DNA of 64,000 nt from Methylorubrum thiocyanatum (GTDB lineage: Bacteria; Pseudomonadota; Alphaproteobacteria; Rhizobiales; Beijerinckiaceae). Each line of letters starts with the position of its first letter. Position 1 is the stretch's first letter. Shown here one piece after another: positions 1 through 13,072 of this stretch. The notes below the pieces were generated by a model. The model saw only the letters and a list, made by a program, of their open reading frames with translations. It had not been told where the DNA came from and did no database searches. The position numbers and the translations under genes are program-made. Where the stretch lies: assembly GCA_014138645.1 (NCBI GenBank), contig JACJIB010000001.1, positions 62,001 through 126,000 on the forward strand, written 5' to 3'.

Positions 1-865
1 CCAGGGTGCGGCCGAGGCGGGCCGGCGAGGGCGAGACGCGGATGCCCGCCGCCTCCATCGCCGCGATCTTGTCCTCGGCGCCGCCCTTGCCGCCGGAGAT
101 GATGGCGCCGGCATGTCCCATGCGGCGGCCGGGAGGCGCCGTGCGTCCGGCGATGAAGCCGACCATGGGCTTCTTGCGCCCGCGCTTGGCCTCGTCGGCC
201 AGGAACTGCGCCGCCTCTTCCTCGGCCGAGCCGCCGATCTCGCCGATCATCACGATCGACTGGGTCTTCTCGTCGGCCAGGAACAGCTCCAGCATGGAGA
301 TGAACTCGGTGCCCTTGACCGGGTCGCCGCCGATGCCGACCGCCGTGGTCTGGCCCAGACCCTCGACGGTGGTCTGGAACACCGCCTCGTAGGTGAGCGT
401 GCCGGAGCGCGAGACGATGCCGACCGAGCCCGGCTTGAAGATGTTGGCCGGCATGATGCCGATCTTGGACTCGCCCGCGGTGACGACGCCGGGGCAGTTC
501 GGCCCGATCAGGCGCGACTTCGAGCCCTCCAGCGCGCGCTTGACCCGCACCATGTCGAGCACGGGAATTCCTTCCGTGATGCAGACGATCAGCGGGATCT
601 CGGCCTGGATCGCCTCGCAGATCGCGTCCGCGGCGCCGGGCGGCGGCACGTAGACGACCGAGGCGTCGGCGCCGGTGGCCTCACGGGCCTCGGCGACGGT
701 GTCGAACACCGGCAGGCCGAGATGCTGCGAGCCGCCCTTACCCGGCGAAGTGCCGCCGACCATCTTGGTGCCGTAGGCGATGGCCTGCTCGGAATGGAAG
801 GTGCCGTTCTTGCCGGTGAAGCCCTGGCAGATGACCTTCGTGTTCTTGTCGATCAGGATGGACAT
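1..865 (-). CDS. sucD: Succinyl-CoA synthetase (ADP-forming) subunit alpha, C-terminal end cut by window edge
   Basis: The minus strand reads without stops from ATG at 865 to the window start, about 288 codons, so only the last few residues of a protein of roughly 290-300 aa can be missing. The N-terminus [20 protein letters not shown] is the CoA-binding Rossmann domain. [12 protein letters not shown] carries the active-site histidine that is phosphorylated during catalysis. With SucC it interconverts succinyl-CoA and succinate in the TCA cycle while making ATP. It begins 8 nt after the sucC stop codon, so the two are almost certainly co-transcribed and translated in step. Confidence 0.97.
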   Translation of the reverse strand, partial: MSILIDKNTKVICQGFTGKNGTFHSEQAIAYGTKMVGGTSPGKGGSQHLGLPVFDTVAEAREATGADASVVYVPPPGAADAICEAIQAEIPLIVCITEGIPVLDMVRVKRALEGSKSRLIGPNCPGVVTAGESKIGIMPANIFKPGSVGIVSRSGTLTYEAVFQTTVEGLGQTTAVGIGGDPVKGTEFISMLELFLADEKTQSIVMIGEIGGSAEEEAAQFLADEAKRGRKKPMVGFIAGRTAPPGRRMGHAGAIISGGKGGAEDKIAAMEAAGIRVSPSPARLGRTL

Positions 866-873
866 CGGTCAGC

Positions 874-2070
874 TCAACCCTTCTTCACCGCGGCGACGAT
901 CTTCTGCGCGGCATCATCCAGATCGTCCGCGGGGATCACGTTGAGACCGGAGGTGCGGATGATCTCCTTGCCCTCCTCGACGTTGGTGCCCTCGAGCCGC
1001 ACGACCAGCGGCACTTCGAGGCCGACCGCCTTCACTGCCGCGATCACGCCGCGGGCGATGACGTCGCACTTCATGATCCCGCCGAAGATGTTGACGAGGA
1101 TGCCCTTCACCTGCGGATCGGCGGTGATGATCTTGAACGCCGCCGTCACCTTCTCCTCGGAGGCGCCGCCGCCGACGTCCAAAAAGTTCGCCGGCTCCTC
1201 ACCGTAGAGCTTGATGATGTCGAGGGTGGCCATGGCGAGCCCCGCGCCGTTCACCATGCAGCCGATGGTGCCGTCCAGCGCGATGTAGGCGAGGTCGTAT
1301 TTCGAGGCCTCGATCTCCTTGGCGTCCTCCTCGGTCTCGTCGCGGAGCGCCACGATCTCGGGATGCCGGTAGAGGGCGTTCGAATCGAAGGAGATCTTGG
1401 CATCGAGGCACTTGAGATGACCGTCGCCGGTGAGCACCAGCGGGTTGATCTCCAGCATGCTCATGTCCTTGGCCGTAAAGGCCGCGTAGAGCTTTTCCGT
1501 CAGCGCGCCGGCTTCCTTGGCCTGCGGGCCGGACAGGCCCAGCGCCTTGGCGACCGCACGGCCGTGATGGGGCATGATGCCGGTGGCCGGATCGACCGAG
1601 AAAGTGACGATCTTCTCAGGCGTGTCGTGGGCGACCTGCTCGATGTCCATGCCGCCTTCCGTCGAGACGACGAAGGCGACGCGGCCGGTCTCGCGATCGA
1701 CCAGCATCGACAGGTAGAACTCGGAGGCGATCGAGGCGCCTTCCTCGATATAGAGACGGTTGACCTGCTTGCCGGCCTCGCCGGTCTGCACCGTCACCAG
1801 GGTCTGCCCGAGCATCTCGCGGGCGAACTGCACCACCTCGTCCTTCGACTTGGTGACGCGCACGCCGCCCTTGGCGCCCGCGGGCGCACCCTTGAAGGTG
1901 CCCTTGCCACGCCCGCCGGCATGGATCTGCGACTTCACCACCCAGACCGGGCCGCCGAGTTCGTCGGCCGCCGCGGCGGCTTCCTCCGGCTTGAAGATCG
2001 CCACGCCGCGGGAAACCGGCAGACCGAATTCCTTGAGGACAGCCTTCGCCTGGTATTCGTGGATGTTCAT
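874..2070 (-). CDS. sucC: Succinyl-CoA synthetase (ADP-forming) subunit beta
   Basis: The 398-aa protein starts [20 protein letters not shown], the standard SucC N-terminus. The open frame runs 30 codons further upstream, but that stretch is low-complexity and unlike the family, so ATG at 2070 is preferred. The N-terminal ATP-grasp part holds [17 protein letters not shown]. The C-terminal CoA-ligase part holds [11 protein letters not shown] and [15 protein letters not shown]. It supplies the nucleotide-binding half of succinyl-CoA synthetase. It sits between mdh (134-nt gap) and sucD (8-nt gap), the usual alphaproteobacterial order. Confidence 0.97.
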   Translation of the reverse strand: MNIHEYQAKAVLKEFGLPVSRGVAIFKPEEAAAAADELGGPVWVVKSQIHAGGRGKGTFKGAPAGAKGGVRVTKSKDEVVQFAREMLGQTLVTVQTGEAGKQVNRLYIEEGASIASEFYLSMLVDRETGRVAFVVSTEGGMDIEQVAHDTPEKIVTFSVDPATGIMPHHGRAVAKALGLSGPQAKEAGALTEKLYAAFTAKDMSMLEINPLVLTGDGHLKCLDAKISFDSNALYRHPEIVALRDETEEDAKEIEASKYDLAYIALDGTIGCMVNGAGLAMATLDIIKLYGEEPANFLDVGGGASEEKVTAAFKIITADPQVKGILVNIFGGIMKCDVIARGVIAAVKAVGLEVPLVVRLEGTNVEEGKEIIRTSGLNVIPADDLDDAAQKIVAAVKKG

Positions 2071-2205
2071 CGAGACCTCGTCGGACGGGCAAGGAGAGAG
2101 GGCTGGGCCGGCGGCTCCGGGGCTTTGATGTGACGCGCTTTCCGCCGAACCGGCGTCCACTTCGTCGAAAAAGCGCTCCAGCCCGCCGCCGAGCCTGACG
2201 GAGCT

Positions 2206-3519
<1,314 letters not shown>

Positions 3520-4251
3520 TCAGAAAGTGCCGGTGCGCAGCGCCCGCTGAATCGACTGGATCACCGCGCCGAGGCGGGCGTCGAGCAGGTCGCGGGGGAC
3601 GTCCGCGTCGTGCTGGATCGCGACCGGATGGGTGAAGCGGTAGCTGGCGTCGAAGATGACGGCGATCGCCCGCTCGCGGTCGCGGGCGGCGAAGACGCCG
3701 GTGCCGATCCCTTCCTCCACCACGCGCTCGACGAGGGCGCGCAGCCGCACGCGGTGACGGCGGGCGATCGGGCGGGAGGCGACGGTGGCGTCGAGATGCA
3801 CGGCGAACAGGTTGGGCTCGCGGGTCAGCATCTCGCTCTGCGCGCTGGCGAGCGCGCTGATGAAGCGCTCGATCTTGTCGTCGGCGGGGTCGGGCGCGTC
3901 GGCGATGCCCGCGAGTTCCGTCTCGAGGTCGCGCAGCCAGCGTCCGGCGACGGCGTCGAGCAGGGCGTCCTTGGAGGGGAAGTAGCGGTAGACGTTGGCA
4001 TGGGTCATGCCCGCCTCCGCCGCGACCGCCACGACCGTGACGCGTTTGGGGCCGAGCCGGGTCAGGTGCTCCGTGGCGATGGCCAGCAATCGCGCATCCG
4101 TCGAGACCGGCGTGGGTCTGGCACGGGCGGCCGGACCGCTGAGGCGCTGCGGGCGAGCGGGGCCGGCGCGCGGATCGGAAACCGGGTCGCTCGCCTCCCT
4201 CTCGCTGTCGGTCAGGGTGACGGGAAGGGAGAGAGATCCGTACGGCAACAT
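3520..4251 (-). CDS. TetR/AcrR family transcriptional regulator
   Basis: A 243-aa protein from ATG at 4251 (MLPYGSLSLPVTL). The open frame continues about 100 codons upstream but overlaps the divergent promoter region and looks non-coding. After about 45 poorly conserved residues comes a TetR-type helix-turn-helix: VTVVAVAAEAGMTHANVYRYFPSKDALLDAV. The alpha-helical C-terminal half would be the ligand/dimer domain and has no diagnostic motif. It is divergent from aroKB with about 250 nt between, so it may regulate itself or aroKB. The effector is unknown. Confidence 0.85.
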   Translation of the reverse strand: MLPYGSLSLPVTLTDSEREASDPVSDPRAGPARPQRLSGPAARARPTPVSTDARLLAIATEHLTRLGPKRVTVVAVAAEAGMTHANVYRYFPSKDALLDAVAGRWLRDLETELAGIADAPDPADDKIERFISALASAQSEMLTREPNLFAVHLDATVASRPIARRHRVRLRALVERVVEEGIGTGVFAARDRERAIAVIFDASYRFTHPVAIQHDADVPRDLLDARLGAVIQSIQRALRTGTF

Positions 4252-4502
4252 GACTTTCCTGGCACAGAGACAACAAGCGTGGGGGCACTCGACCAGGCGA
4301 GCCGGATCGAGAGCGGTGCCGTCCCACGCGCTCGCGTACGAGCCTTCCTGCCCGCGCGACACTTTGCAACCCCTCTGACCCCCGCTTTTTGTGCCGATCC
4401 CGTTTGGATTGCACGCAGGACGCGATTGAGGGGCTTTCGACTCGGTGCGGACAGCGATACCCGACCCTTCGCCGCATCCGCAAAACCGTCTATGACCGCC
4501 CG

Positions 4503-6242
4503 ATGACCGTCCCCCTGCCGCCGGCGGCATCGCCCGGCGAACCGATCGAAGCACGCCTGCGCCGCGGCCTTGGAGCCCGGTCGATCGTGCTCGTCGGTCT
4601 GATGGGGGCGGGCAAGAGCACCGTCGGGCGCCGCCTCGCCAGCCGCCTCGGGCTGATGTTCAAGGATGCCGACCACGAGATCGAGGCGGCGGCCAAGCTC
4701 ACCATTGCCGACATCTTCGCCATCTACGGCGAGGCGAGCTTTCGCGAGGGCGAGGAGCGCGTGATCGCGCGGCTGCTGCGCGAGGGCCCGATGGTGCTGG
4801 CCACCGGCGGCGGAGCCTTCATGCGCGAGGCCACGCGGGCGCGGATCGCCGATGGCGGCATCTCGGTCTGGCTCAAGGCCGACCTCGATGTGCTGATGCG
4901 CCGCGTCCGCAAGCGCAACACCCGGCCCCTGCTCCAGACCGAGGATCCGGAGGCGACCATGCGCGCGCTGATGGAGGTGCGTCATCCGGTCTATGCCCAG
5001 GCCGACGTCACGGTGCTCTCCCGCGAGGTGTCACACGATCGTGTGGTGGAGGACGTGATGGAAGCTCTCGACCTTCACATCAACCCGTCCCGCGCGACCC
5101 AGATACAACATTTGACATCGTTCATGAAGCAGCAACCCTCGCGTGTAAACGTTCCCCTCTCGGGCGGACGCGAATACGATATCCGGATCGGCCGCGGCCT
5201 CATCGACGCGGTGGGCGCGGAGGCACGGGATCTCGGCGCCCGGGCCGCCGGCATCGTCACCGACGAGACCGTCGCCGGTCTCTACGGCGCGCGCGTCCGG
5301 GCGAGCCTGGAGGCCGCCGGTCTGCGCTGCGGGATCATCGCCGTGCCGCCGGGCGAAGCCTCGAAGAGTTATTCGCAGTTTGCCCGCGTCTGCGACGGGC
5401 TTTTGAGCCAGAAGATCGAGCGCGGTGACCTCGTCGTGGCCCTCGGCGGCGGCGTGGTCGGCGATCTCGCCGGCTTCGCGGCGGCCTCCCTGCGGCGCGG
5501 CGTCCGCTTCGTCCAAGTGCCCACAACCCTGCTCGCTCAGGTTGATTCCTCGGTCGGCGGCAAGACCGGCATCAACTCGCCCCACGGCAAGAACCTGATC
5601 GGCGCCTTCCACCAGCCGCGCCTGGTGCTGGCCGACACCGCGACTCTCGACACGCTCTCGGAGCGCGAGATGCGGGCGGGCTACGCCGAGGTCGCCAAGT
5701 ACGGCCTGATCGGCGATGCCGACTTCTTCGAATGGTGCGAGGCGAACTGGGCCGGCATCTTCTCCGGCGGGCCGGAGCGCGACGAGGCGGTGGCCGCCTG
5801 CTGCCGCGCCAAGGCCGGGGTCGTCACCCGCGACGAGCGGGAGGACGGCGAGCGCGCCCTGCTCAATCTCGGCCACACCTTCGGCCACGCCCTGGAGCGG
5901 CTGACCGGCTACGACGCCGCCCGCCTCGTCCACGGCGAGGGCGTCGCGATCGGGCTAGCGCTGGCCTTCCGCTTCTCGGCCCGGCTGGGCCTGTGCTCCG
6001 GCCAGGATGCGGGGCGCGTGGCCAACCACCTCGCGCTCGCAGGCCTGCCGACCCGCCTGCAGCAGGTGCCGGGCGGGGCCGGCGACCCGGACGCGCTCCT
6101 CGACGCCATGGCCCAGGACAAGAAGGTCCGCGACGGGCAGCTCACCTTCATCCTCGCCCACGGCATCGGCCAGAGCTTCATTGCGCCGGGGATCGCGGCG
6201 GCCGAGGTGCGCGGCTTCCTGGAGGCGGAACTGCAGGGCTGA
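4503..6242 (+). CDS. aroKB: Bifunctional shikimate kinase / 3-dehydroquinate synthase
   Basis: One uninterrupted 579-aa frame carries two shikimate-pathway enzymes. Residues about 20-195 are shikimate kinase: Walker A GLMGAGKST, DADHEIE, GGGAF, and the lid arginines in RKRNTRPLL. Residues about 210-575 are 3-dehydroquinate synthase: NAD-binding GGGVVGDLAGF, QVDSSVGGKTG, and metal ligands in GYAEVAKYG, GHTFGHALE and HGEGVAIG. In most bacteria these are separate proteins encoded next to each other. An in-frame ATG at 5124 (MKQQPSRVNVPL) lies exactly at the domain junction and could give a separate AroB. The ATG at 4503 has no strong ribosome-binding site. Confidence 0.93.
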   Translation: MTVPLPPAASPGEPIEARLRRGLGARSIVLVGLMGAGKSTVGRRLASRLGLMFKDADHEIEAAAKLTIADIFAIYGEASFREGEERVIARLLREGPMVLATGGGAFMREATRARIADGGISVWLKADLDVLMRRVRKRNTRPLLQTEDPEATMRALMEVRHPVYAQADVTVLSREVSHDRVVEDVMEALDLHINPSRATQIQHLTSFMKQQPSRVNVPLSGGREYDIRIGRGLIDAVGAEARDLGARAAGIVTDETVAGLYGARVRASLEAAGLRCGIIAVPPGEASKSYSQFARVCDGLLSQKIERGDLVVALGGGVVGDLAGFAAASLRRGVRFVQVPTTLLAQVDSSVGGKTGINSPHGKNLIGAFHQPRLVLADTATLDTLSEREMRAGYAEVAKYGLIGDADFFEWCEANWAGIFSGGPERDEAVAACCRAKAGVVTRDEREDGERALLNLGHTFGHALERLTGYDAARLVHGEGVAIGLALAFRFSARLGLCSGQDAGRVANHLALAGLPTRLQQVPGGAGDPDALLDAMAQDKKVRDGQLTFILAHGIGQSFIAPGIAAAEVRGFLEAELQG

Positions 6243-6358
6243 ACGGCCCCGGCGCGATGTGCGGGAGAGATGCGTGGGAGACCGGAACGGGGCGCAGTCG
6301 CGTTCCCGCCCGAATGCGCCTATATGAGAGCCGTTCCAGCTTCCTAAGGTCTTGAGCC

Positions 6359-7636
6359 ATGGCGACGGCGTCGTTCGACTCCGCCCCGGGCGCATCGCGC
6401 GCCCTCCCCGCAATCGAGAAGGCCCCCGAGGTCACCGCCCTCTCGACCCTGCCCGGCCGCAAGGCCTCCCTGGTCGGCCTCACCCGCGAGGGCCTGAAGC
6501 AGGCGCTGATCGGCATTGGCGTGCCCGAGCGCGAGACGCGGATGCGCGTGAGCCAGATCTGGCACTGGCTCTACGTGCGCGGCGCCCGCGAGTTCTCGGA
6601 GATGACCAATGTCGGCAAGGGGCTGAAGGCGCAGCTCGCCGAGCATTTCACCCTCGACCGGCCGGAGGTCGTCACCGAGCAGGTTTCGCGCGACGGCACC
6701 CGCAAGTGGCTCCTGCGCATGGCGCCCACCGGCGCGCACGACCACAACCGCGGCGCCGAGATCGAGTGCGTCTACATCCCCGGCGACGACCGCGGCACGC
6801 TCTGCGTCTCGTCCCAGGTCGGCTGTACGCTGACCTGCTCGTTCTGCCACACCGGCACGCAGCGCCTCGTGCGCAATCTCTCGACGGCCGAGATCGTCTC
6901 GCAGCTCGTCGTCGCCCGCGACGCGCTCGGCGACTTCACCGGCCAGATGCCGGGCAAGGATGGCGGCGAGGTTGGCCGGCTCGTCACCAACATCGTGTTC
7001 ATGGGCATGGGCGAGCCGCTCTACAATCTCGACGCGGTGATCTACGCCATCGCGGTGATGTCGGATCAGGAGGGCCTCGCCCTCTCGCGGCGGCGCATCA
7101 CCGTCTCGACCTCCGGCGTGGTGCCGCAGATCGAGCGGCTGGGGCTGGAAGCCAACGCCATGCTGGCGATCTCGCTGCACGCCGTGCGTGACGAGCTGCG
7201 CGACGAACTGGTGCCGCTGAACCGCAAATATCCGATCGCGCAGTTGCTCGAGGCGTGCCGGAACTATCCGGGCCTCAGCAACGCCCGGCGCATCACCTTC
7301 GAATACGTGATGCTGAAGGGCGTCAACGATTCGGACGCCGATGCCCGCGCCCTGGTGCGGCTGCTCAAGGGCATCCCGGCCAAGATCAACCTGATCCCGT
7401 TCAACCCCTGGCCCGGCTCGAAATACGAGTGCTCGGACTGGGAGCGGATCGAGCGGTTCTCCGAGTTCGTGTTCAACGCCGGCTACGCCTCGCCGGTGCG
7501 CACCCCGCGCGGCCGCGACATCCTGGCGGCCTGCGGCCAGCTCAAGAGCGAGACCGAAAAGCTGCGCGCCCGCGCCCGGATGATGCTCGAAGAGGGCATG
7601 GGCGCGGAGGCCGTCTACGCCGATCAGGTCGATTGA
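6359..7636 (+). CDS. rlmN: 23S rRNA (adenine2503-C2)/tRNA (adenine37-C2) methyltransferase, radical SAM
   Basis: A 425-aa protein with the radical-SAM cluster motif CTLTCSFC (CxxxCxxC) in [12 protein letters not shown], the SAM-binding GMGEPLYNL, and the C-terminal ACGQL holding the cysteine needed for methyl transfer. It methylates C2 of A2503 in 23S rRNA and of A37 in some tRNAs. The N-terminus is about 45 residues longer than in enterobacterial RlmN, a low-complexity extension. It follows aroKB after 116 nt on the same strand. Confidence 0.95.
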   Translation: MATASFDSAPGASRALPAIEKAPEVTALSTLPGRKASLVGLTREGLKQALIGIGVPERETRMRVSQIWHWLYVRGAREFSEMTNVGKGLKAQLAEHFTLDRPEVVTEQVSRDGTRKWLLRMAPTGAHDHNRGAEIECVYIPGDDRGTLCVSSQVGCTLTCSFCHTGTQRLVRNLSTAEIVSQLVVARDALGDFTGQMPGKDGGEVGRLVTNIVFMGMGEPLYNLDAVIYAIAVMSDQEGLALSRRRITVSTSGVVPQIERLGLEANAMLAISLHAVRDELRDELVPLNRKYPIAQLLEACRNYPGLSNARRITFEYVMLKGVNDSDADARALVRLLKGIPAKINLIPFNPWPGSKYECSDWERIERFSEFVFNAGYASPVRTPRGRDILAACGQLKSETEKLRARARMMLEEGMGAEAVYADQVD

Positions 7637-7681
7637 GGTGCTCGTCCCCTCCCCGCTCGCGCAGGGAGGGGACGTGATCAC

Positions 7682-9301
<1,620 letters not shown>

Positions 9302-9614
9302 AGGTGTCTCCTCCCTCACGGCCCCTGATCGCGCCGTCGCGCCGGTCGGTCCGGCTTTTCGCGTTCTCTGGCGATGCGTCCGCGCGGTCGGTCAGGGCCG
9401 CCGCACGCAGGTTCTCCGCCCCGCCGGCTCAATGGATCGGGCTCCGGCTTGGCCGTCAACTAATCCTTGGTATGGGTTCAAATTAAATTTGCGCGCCGGC
9501 GCCTCATCCAACGGTCGAGCCGTCGCAATCCGGAACGGGCAAAATCGCGGCGGAAGGCTTATGTGAGGGAGGGCGCCCGCCGCTCCCTCCCGTCCATAGC
9601 TGCCCGAAATCCGC
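9302..9614. other. Divergent intergenic region between pckA and recR
   Basis: A 313-nt region that must hold the pckA promoter on the minus strand. The only structure seen is an AT-rich 13-bp palindrome with a one-base centre, CAAATTAAATTTG at 9479-9491, about 180 nt upstream of the pckA start. It could be an operator. The dnaX and ybaB genes that often precede recR are absent here. Confidence 0.45.
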
Positions 9615-10220
9615 ATGCCCCAAGCCGTCGCCGGCCCCGAGATCGAGCGCCTGATCCAGCTTCTCGGGCGCATGCCGGGCCTCGGGCCCCGCTCCGCCCG
9701 CCGGGCCGCGCTCCAGCTCATCAAGAAGCGCGAGACCCTGCTCGCGCCCCTGGCCGACGCGATGCGCATCGCCGCCGATCGCATCGTCGTGTGCCACGCC
9801 TGCGGCAACGTCGATACCAGCGATCCCTGCACCATCTGCCGGGACGAGACCCGCGACCCGACCACCCTCGTCGTAGTGGAGGACGTCTCCGACCTCTGGG
9901 CGCTGGAGCGGTCCGGCGCGGTCAAGGCGCGCTACCACGTGCTCGGCGGCGTGCTCTCGGCGCTCGACGGGGTGCGGCCCGAGCACCTCACCATCGCCCT
10001 TCTCGTGGAGCGGGCGAGCGCGCCGGGGGTGAAGGAGATCATCCTGGCACTCAACGCCACGGTCGACGGCCAGACCACGGCCCACTACGTCACCGAATCG
10101 CTCAAGCCTCTCGGGCTGACGATCACCCGCCTCGCCCATGGCGTGCCGGTGGGCGGCGAACTCGACTATCTCGACGAGGGCACGCTCACGGCGGCGATCC
10201 GCAGCCGCACCGCGTTCTGA
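9615..10220 (+). CDS. recR: Recombination mediator RecR
   Basis: A 201-aa protein of normal family length. It has the N-terminal helix-hairpin-helix ([19 protein letters not shown]), the four-cysteine zinc motif [16 protein letters not shown], a Toprim domain ([14 protein letters not shown]) and a Walker-B-like C-terminus. RecR works with RecF/RecO to load RecA at single-strand gaps. It is usually downstream of dnaX and ybaB but stands alone here, opposite pckA. Confidence 0.96.
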   Translation: MPQAVAGPEIERLIQLLGRMPGLGPRSARRAALQLIKKRETLLAPLADAMRIAADRIVVCHACGNVDTSDPCTICRDETRDPTTLVVVEDVSDLWALERSGAVKARYHVLGGVLSALDGVRPEHLTIALLVERASAPGVKEIILALNATVDGQTTAHYVTESLKPLGLTITRLAHGVPVGGELDYLDEGTLTAAIRSRTAF

Positions 10221-10384
10221 GGACGATCGTCTCGGGAACGGAGCCGGCCTTTCGCGAGGCCGGGCGCGCTCGCCCGGAAAGAACCCGTAACGGCTTCTTA
10301 AATCGCGCCGTGACAAGTCTGGTCGCGGACCGGCGCGGCTGTGCCGAAGACAGTCTTTCCCGCACCGACCGCCCCGGCCCGACC

Positions 10385-11656
10385 ATGATGGATCTTCGAC
10401 CGGAACAGGAACCGGGCCGCGCACCGAGACTTCACGAGAGGCTGGCCACGCCCTTCGTGGTGCGGATGCTCCTCCTGAGCCTTGCCGCGGTCATGCTCAG
10501 CAAGGCTTTGCGCTATGCCGGGCTGCTGCCCGCTCAGGGCATCACGGATTTCGACGCCTTCCACATCGCCGGCCGGATGGTGTGGCGCGGGGACATCGTG
10601 CAGGCCTACCACCTCCCGGCGCTCCTGACGGTCCAGCAGGCCCTCACGGGCGAACAGGCCTTTCTGCCCTGGACCTACCCCCCGCCCTTCGACCTCGTGG
10701 TGGCGGCGCTCGCCCCCCTGCCGATCGGCCTCGCCTACCTCGTCTTCGTCGGCTCGACCCTCGTGGCGTATCTGCTCGTCCTGCGCCGGATCGCCGGCGC
10801 GCAGTTCGCGCCGGTCGTCGTCGCGCTCGCACCGGTTCTCGTCGTCGGGGTGGCCGGCGGCCAGAACGGCTTTCTCACGGGCACGCTGATCGGTCTGACC
10901 TGCCTCGGCCTTCTGAGCGGGCGGGCGCTTGCCGGCCTGCCGCTCGGCCTGATGGTGATCAAGCCGCATCTCGCGGTCGGACTCGCGGTCTGCGCCCTCG
11001 TCTCGCGCCGCTGGCACTGTCTCGCCATCGCTGCCGCGACGGCCGCACTGGCCCTCGTCTTCTCCACCGTCGTGCTCGGCCCTGCGATCTGGCCGGCCTT
11101 CCTCGGCGGCGTGGACGAGGCCAAGACGTTCCTGGCCGCGGGCGCCTACCCGCTGTTTCGGATGGTCTCGGTCTATGCCTGCCTGCGCAGCCTCGATCTG
11201 CCGGCCTTCGTCGCACTGGCCGTTCAGGTGGCGACGGCCGCTGCGGTCCTCGGCCTGATCCCGCTCGCCCTGTGGCGGAACCTGCCGCGGCGGCAGGTCG
11301 TCGGCCTCGCCGCCCTGGCAAGCCTGTTCGTCAGCCCCTACGCCTACGATTACGACCTGACGCTCTACGGCGTCGCCCTCGCCCTGCTCCTGCCGGATCT
11401 TCTCGGGCGGGCGAGCCGGCGGGAGGAACTCGCCCTGCTCGCACTCGGCTGGATGGTGGGCGGCTACGGCCTGACGGCCGGCGGCCTGTACGAGGCCCGG
11501 CTCGGAACGGAGATCACCGCCTCGGCCGAGATCTCGCTGGCCGCCCTGCCGTTCCTCCTCCTGGTCGCCCTGGTCTGGCGCATCCTGCGCCGGGAGCAGG
11601 CTGCGACCGCTGCGATCGGAGGCAAGGCCGGGCCGGCGGCTCCGGTTCCTGCCTGA
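10385..11656 (+). CDS. GT87-family (DUF2029) polyprenol-phosphate-dependent glycosyltransferase
   Basis: A 423-aa polytopic membrane protein starting MMDLRPEQEPGRAP (ATG 10385, or ATG 10388). About ten hydrophobic helices are visible, from VRMLLLSLAAVMLSKAL near residue 25 to LAALPFLLLVALVWRIL near the end. Early in the chain, ITDFDAFHIAG followed by an AYHLPALL segment is the pattern of GT87/GT-C enzymes, where a periplasmic loop acidic residue is catalytic. GT87 includes mycobacterial enzymes that use decaprenyl-phosphate-mannose or -arabinose. The next two genes encode DprE1- and DprE2-like enzymes, so an arabinose-type donor is likely (inference). The frame runs far upstream through recR and is not coding there. 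Confidence 0.8.
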   Translation: MMDLRPEQEPGRAPRLHERLATPFVVRMLLLSLAAVMLSKALRYAGLLPAQGITDFDAFHIAGRMVWRGDIVQAYHLPALLTVQQALTGEQAFLPWTYPPPFDLVVAALAPLPIGLAYLVFVGSTLVAYLLVLRRIAGAQFAPVVVALAPVLVVGVAGGQNGFLTGTLIGLTCLGLLSGRALAGLPLGLMVIKPHLAVGLAVCALVSRRWHCLAIAAATAALALVFSTVVLGPAIWPAFLGGVDEAKTFLAAGAYPLFRMVSVYACLRSLDLPAFVALAVQVATAAAVLGLIPLALWRNLPRRQVVGLAALASLFVSPYAYDYDLTLYGVALALLLPDLLGRASRREELALLALGWMVGGYGLTAGGLYEARLGTEITASAEISLAALPFLLLVALVWRILRREQAATAAIGGKAGPAAPVPA

Positions 11657-11665
11657 GGGCCGGTC

Positions 11666-13072
11666 ATGCCCGTGAACGCAGCCCTCGCCGCCGCGCCGGC
11701 GGCCCCTCTGACGGCCCCTCCGGCAACCCCTCCGGCGACCCCTCTCTTGCGGCCGGTCTCCGGCTGGGGGGGTTATCCCCGTGCGGCCAGCGAGATGCTG
11801 GCAGCGGATGCGCCCGAGACCCTGCCCGCGCTCCTGCGCGGCCGGCGCGGGGTGATCGCCCGCGGCGGCGGGCGCGCCTACGGCGACGCCGCCGTCGGCC
11901 TGCGCACCACCGTCCTGACCGGCGCCCTTGACCGGATCCGCGGCTTCGATCCCGCCACCGGGCGACTGCGGGCCGAGGCCGGCGTCACGCTGGCCGACAT
12001 CGTCCGGACCTTCCTGCCGGGGGGCTTCTTCCCGCTGGTCGTGCCCGGCACGCAGTTCGTGACGCTGGGCGGGATGATCGCCTCCGACGTCCACGGCAAG
12101 AACCACCACCGCGAGGGCGGCTTCGGCGCCCATGTCGAGGCGCTGACCCTGCTGACGCCCGACGGCGTCCCGCGCTTCTGCTCGCGCGAGCAGAATCCCG
12201 ATCTTTTCGCCATGACGCTCGGTGGGATGGGGCTGACCGGCACGATCCTCGACGCGACCTTCCGCCTGCGGCCGGTGGAGAGCGGCTGGATCGTCCAGAG
12301 GACCCGGATCGCGACCGACCTCGCGGCGATGCTGGAGGCTCTGGAGCAGGACGGCGACGCGACCTACTCGGTGGCCTGGATCGACGGCCTCGCCCGCGGA
12401 TCCGCCCTCGGGCGGGGCCTGGTCTATCGCGGCGAGCACGCCTCCGGAGACCTGTGCCGGGCCGCCGGGCGCGACCTGTTCCCGAGCCCGCCCCCCGGCC
12501 GGCTCACGGTGCCGCCGGGCTGGCCGGCCTGGACCCTGAACCGCGCCTCGGTCACGGCCTTCAACGCGCTGTACTTCCGGCGCGGGGCCGCGGCCGGCAG
12601 CCCCGGCCTCGTCCCGTGGCACAGCTACTTCTTTCCCCTCGACGGGCTGAGGGCCTGGAACCGCCTCTACGGCAGCCGCGGCTTCGTGCAGCATCAATGC
12701 GTCGTGCCCCGGCACGGCGCCGGGGCGGTGCTGGCCGAGATCCTCGACCGGGTCGCCCGTCTCGGCACCGCCTCGCCGCTGGCGGTGCTCAAGCGCCTCG
12801 GGGTTTGCGGGCGCGGGCTGTCCTTCCCGATGGACGGCTACACGCTGGCCCTCGACCTGCCGGCGAATGCCGCGACCTTCGCGCTGCTCGACGCGCTCGA
12901 CCGCCGCGTGGTCGCGGCCGGGGGGCGCCTCTACCTCGCCAAGGATGCGCGCCAGACCCGCGACACCTTCGAGGCGGGCTATCCCGAGCTGCCCGCCTTC
13001 CGTGACCTGCGCCGGCAACTCGGCGCCGACGGCATGCTCGCCTCCCGCCTCTCCGCACGCCTGGGATTGTGA
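11666..13072 (+). CDS. DprE1-like FAD-dependent oxidase (decaprenylphospho-beta-D-ribofuranose 2-oxidase family)
   Basis: A 468-aa protein with strong resemblance to mycobacterial DprE1 along its length: IARGGGRAYGD, VVPGTQFVTLGGMIASDVHG followed by KNHH, and GGMGLTGTILDATF. The FAD-linking/catalytic lysine region RLYLAKDAR keeps its Lys. At the position of the benzothiazinone-reactive cysteine (GWNICVDFP in M. tuberculosis) this protein has GYTLALDLP, so Cys is replaced by Ala. DprE1 oxidises C2 of polyprenyl-phospho-ribose, the first half of epimerisation to arabinose. The first 25 residues are Ala/Pro/Thr-rich and non-conserved. It starts 9 nt after the GT87 gene and overlaps the next gene at TGATG. 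Confidence 0.88.
   Translation: MPVNAALAAAPAAPLTAPPATPPATPLLRPVSGWGGYPRAASEMLAADAPETLPALLRGRRGVIARGGGRAYGDAAVGLRTTVLTGALDRIRGFDPATGRLRAEAGVTLADIVRTFLPGGFFPLVVPGTQFVTLGGMIASDVHGKNHHREGGFGAHVEALTLLTPDGVPRFCSREQNPDLFAMTLGGMGLTGTILDATFRLRPVESGWIVQRTRIATDLAAMLEALEQDGDATYSVAWIDGLARGSALGRGLVYRGEHASGDLCRAAGRDLFPSPPPGRLTVPPGWPAWTLNRASVTAFNALYFRRGAAAGSPGLVPWHSYFFPLDGLRAWNRLYGSRGFVQHQCVVPRHGAGAVLAEILDRVARLGTASPLAVLKRLGVCGRGLSFPMDGYTLALDLPANAATFALLDALDRRVVAAGGRLYLAKDARQTRDTFEAGYPELPAFRDLRRQLGADGMLASRLSARLGL

Noticed and set aside
9425..9495. tRNA-like stretch (D-arm-like GCTCAATGGAT, T-loop-like GGTTCAAAT)
   Set aside because: The T-stem (ATGGG versus TAAAT) and anticodon stem do not pair, and no acceptor stem is present, so this is not a tRNA gene.
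9467..10384. 300-codon upstream extension of the GT87 frame
   Set aside because: It lies over recR in another frame and has no protein-like sequence; the membrane protein begins at 10385.
10298..13018. 906-codon open frame on the minus strand
   Set aside because: It runs opposite the clear GT87 and DprE1-like genes and is low-complexity (Gly/Arg/Glu/Gln-rich), a GC-rich shadow frame.
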